Part shown: piece after piece, positions 7,474-8,597 of the stretch | Layout of the letters: each line of letters starts with the position of its first letter | How positions within the stretch are numbered: the stretch's first letter is position 1 | NCBI GenBank assembly: GCA_945956975.1 | Contig: CAMFKC010000070.1 | Span: 1 to 8,597, forward strand | DNA length: 8,597 nt | Source: an uncultured Methylocystaceae bacterium | Lineage (GTDB): Bacteria; Pseudomonadota; Alphaproteobacteria; Rhizobiales; Beijerinckiaceae | Reading direction: 5' to 3' | Made by a program: the position numbers and the translations under genes | Notes under the pieces: generated by a model | Seen by the model: only the letters and a program-made list of their open reading frames with translations | The model's database searches: none | What the model was told of the DNA's origin: nothing

Positions 7474-7492
7474 AGCAAGCTTTTCTCTTGCT
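7474..7492. repeat. Short inverted repeat in the lptG/pepA intergenic region
   Basis: AGCAAG (7474-7479) and CTTGCT (7487-7492) are perfect 6-base complements around a 7-base pyrimidine-rich centre (CTTTTCT). An outer CAGCA/TGCTG pair (7473-7477, 7495-7499) overlaps it. It could be an operator or a leader hairpin upstream of lptG, or it may be chance. No known regulator site is recognised. Confidence 0.3.
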
Positions 7493-7595
7493 CCTGCTGC
7501 AAAAGCGGACATTTGGCGAGCGCCCGTTGCGCCCGCGCCACTGGTTTCCCGCACATCCCATGGCGATGCGGCGATTTGCAGGCGAAGGCGGCGCA

Positions 7596-7626
7596 TTGAC
7601 CGTCCCCTGCGCTCGGTCGATATAGT
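7596..7626 (+). promoter_or_regulatory. Candidate sigma70-type promoter for pepA
   Basis: TTGACC (7596-7601) matches the -35 consensus at five of six bases. TATAGT (7621-7626) matches the -10 consensus at five of six. The spacer is 19 bases, longer than the ideal 17. A start near 7633 would leave a leader of about 37 bases before the pepA ATG, with the ribosome binding site GAGG at 7661-7664. This is the best promoter-like pair I found in the intergenic regions. Confidence 0.55.
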
Positions 7627-7669
7627 GCTGCCAGCGCTCGCCGCATTCCCACATCAGCCCGAGGCCAAG

Positions 7670-8597
7670 ATGCCAGTTTCTCCGACGGTCGAATTCGTTT
7701 CCTTCGCCGACATCGCCGCAGGCGGCCCCGCCGCGACCGGCGCCGACGAGGGATCGAGCGTCCTGATCGTACTGGCCGGCGAAAACATGAGCTTTGGCCA
7801 GAATACCCAGCGCCTCGTGGCGCCTTCCGCGCCCGCGCTGGAGCGCGCCGCGCGAGCGGCCAAGTTCAAGGGCAAGGCCGGTTCCTCCCTCGATCTGCTT
7901 GCGCCGCAAGGCCTGGGTTGGGATCGACTGATCGTGCTCGGCACGGCGCGCAAGGACGACGCCGCCGAACCCGTCGATTTCGCATCGCTCGGCGGCCAGG
8001 CGATGGCGAAGCTCGGCGGGGCGGCGCGCGCCGCTATGATTTTCGAGCCGGCTGGCGCCGCTTCCGCCGACGCCGCCGCCGACGTCGCGCTCGGCGCTGC
8101 GTTGCGCGCCTACAAATTCGACCTCTACCGGACCAAGAAAAAGGACGATTCGGACAAGGACATGGCTGTCGCGCTCAAGATCGGCGTCGCAGACCCCGAC
8201 GCAGCCCGCACGGCGTATGGCCCGCGCGCCGGCCTGGGCGCGGGCGTGATTCTCGCCCGCGATCTGGTCAACGAACCGCCGAACGTCCTCTACCCCGAAG
8301 AATTCGCCAACCGCGCCAAGGAGCTGGAAAAGCTCGGCGTTTCCGTCGAGATCCTCGACAAGGCCGCGATGACCGAGCTCGGCATGGGCGCGCTGCTCGG
8401 CGTCGGGCAGGGTTCGATCCGCGAGAGCCGCGTGGTCGTCATGCGCTGGAACGGCGCCGCCGGTCCCGACCAGCCCGTCGCCTTCGTCGGCAAGGGCGTC
8501 TGTTTCGACACCGGCGGCATTTCGATCAAGCCGGCCGCCGGCATGGAGGACATGAAGGGCGACATGGCGGGCGCGGCCTGCGTCGTCGGCCTGATGC
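7670..8597 (+). CDS. pepA: Leucyl aminopeptidase, M17 family (partial, 3' end outside window)
   Basis: Cytosolic hexameric metalloaminopeptidase that removes N-terminal residues, mainly Leu, from peptides; E. coli PepA also binds DNA as a regulator and recombination cofactor. The first 309 residues are present and the frame is open to the window edge. The N-terminal M17 domain covers about 10-160. The catalytic domain starts near RDLVNEPPNVLYP (197-209). The metal and active-site motif VGKGVCFDTGGISIKP (273-288), followed by MEDMKGDMAG (292-301), gives K275, D280, K287 and D298. These match E. coli K270, D275, K282 and D293 with a constant offset of 5. The remaining ligands (D352, E354) and R356 lie beyond the window. 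The ATG at 7670 has GAGG five bases upstream. It is divergent from lptG, as pepA is from lptF-lptG in many proteobacteria. Confidence 0.96.
   Translation, partial: MPVSPTVEFVSFADIAAGGPAATGADEGSSVLIVLAGENMSFGQNTQRLVAPSAPALERAARAAKFKGKAGSSLDLLAPQGLGWDRLIVLGTARKDDAAEPVDFASLGGQAMAKLGGAARAAMIFEPAGAASADAAADVALGAALRAYKFDLYRTKKKDDSDKDMAVALKIGVADPDAARTAYGPRAGLGAGVILARDLVNEPPNVLYPEEFANRAKELEKLGVSVEILDKAAMTELGMGALLGVGQGSIRESRVVVMRWNGAAGPDQPVAFVGKGVCFDTGGISIKPAAGMEDMKGDMAGAACVVGLM

Larger units (their letters stand above)
7363..7669. other. Divergent intergenic region between lptG and pepA
   Basis: These 307 bases separate the two divergent starts and must hold promoters for both. Composition is less GC-rich than the flanks around 7440-7510. 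It contains the pepA promoter candidate, a 6-bp inverted repeat (7474-7492) and a 7-base direct repeat GCGCCCG (7520-7526 and 7529-7535). On the minus strand the best lptG promoter guess is TTGCTG (7478-7473) with 17 bases to TACCCA (7455-7450), which is weak. A minus-strand frame of 97 codons (GTG 7652 to TGA 7359) fills most of the region, but its codon use is poor and no family is recognisable. No trace of LptF sequence was recognised. Confidence 0.6.

Noticed and set aside
6613..7599. Plus-strand open frame of 328 codons opposite lptG
   Set aside because: Shadow of the LptG coding strand; the product is charged and low in complexity, with no recognisable domain.

Overview
This is a gene-dense, GC-rich chromosomal window of housekeeping and cell-envelope genes. 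Order and protein sequence point to an alphaproteobacterium, most likely a member of the Hyphomicrobiales (Rhizobiales). The evidence is the mltG-yicC-gmk run facing an lptG-lptD-pdxA-rsmA run with a divergent pepA, plus alphaproteobacterial versions of Gmk (TTRARRSSE motif) and LptD (CxxC motif before the barrel). The genus cannot be fixed from this stretch. I see no mobile element, tRNA, rRNA, CRISPR array or phage gene.

Layout: positions 1-187 hold the 3' end of a plus-strand gene read as mltG (septal or endolytic murein transglycosylase). After 69 bases come yicC (257-1141) and gmk (1165-1821), also on the plus strand. gmk meets rsmA tail to tail with no spacer: the gmk stop ends at 1821 and the rsmA stop begins at 1822 on the other strand. 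Reading leftward on the minus strand are lptG (7362-6283), lptD (6283-3689), pdxA (3692-2685) and rsmA (2688-1822). Their start and stop codons overlap by 1, 4 and 4 bases, so they form one tightly coupled operon. A 307-base divergent gap (7363-7669) with a good sigma70-type promoter leads into pepA (7670 to the window end, truncated).

Functionally, lptG and lptD encode the inner-membrane permease and the outer-membrane translocon of the Lpt lipopolysaccharide export bridge. pdxA supplies pyridoxal phosphate, and rsmA matures the small ribosomal subunit. On the other strand mltG, yicC and gmk link murein synthesis, RNA metabolism and guanylate supply.

The notable point is what is missing. 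In many relatives lptF lies between pepA and lptG, and surA lies between lptD and pdxA. Here both are absent and the remaining genes abut exactly. I find no clearly new biological system. The best leads are this shortened LPS-export operon, the zero-gap gmk/rsmA junction with a small palindrome on the two stop codons, and a short ORF whose stop overlaps the lptG start.
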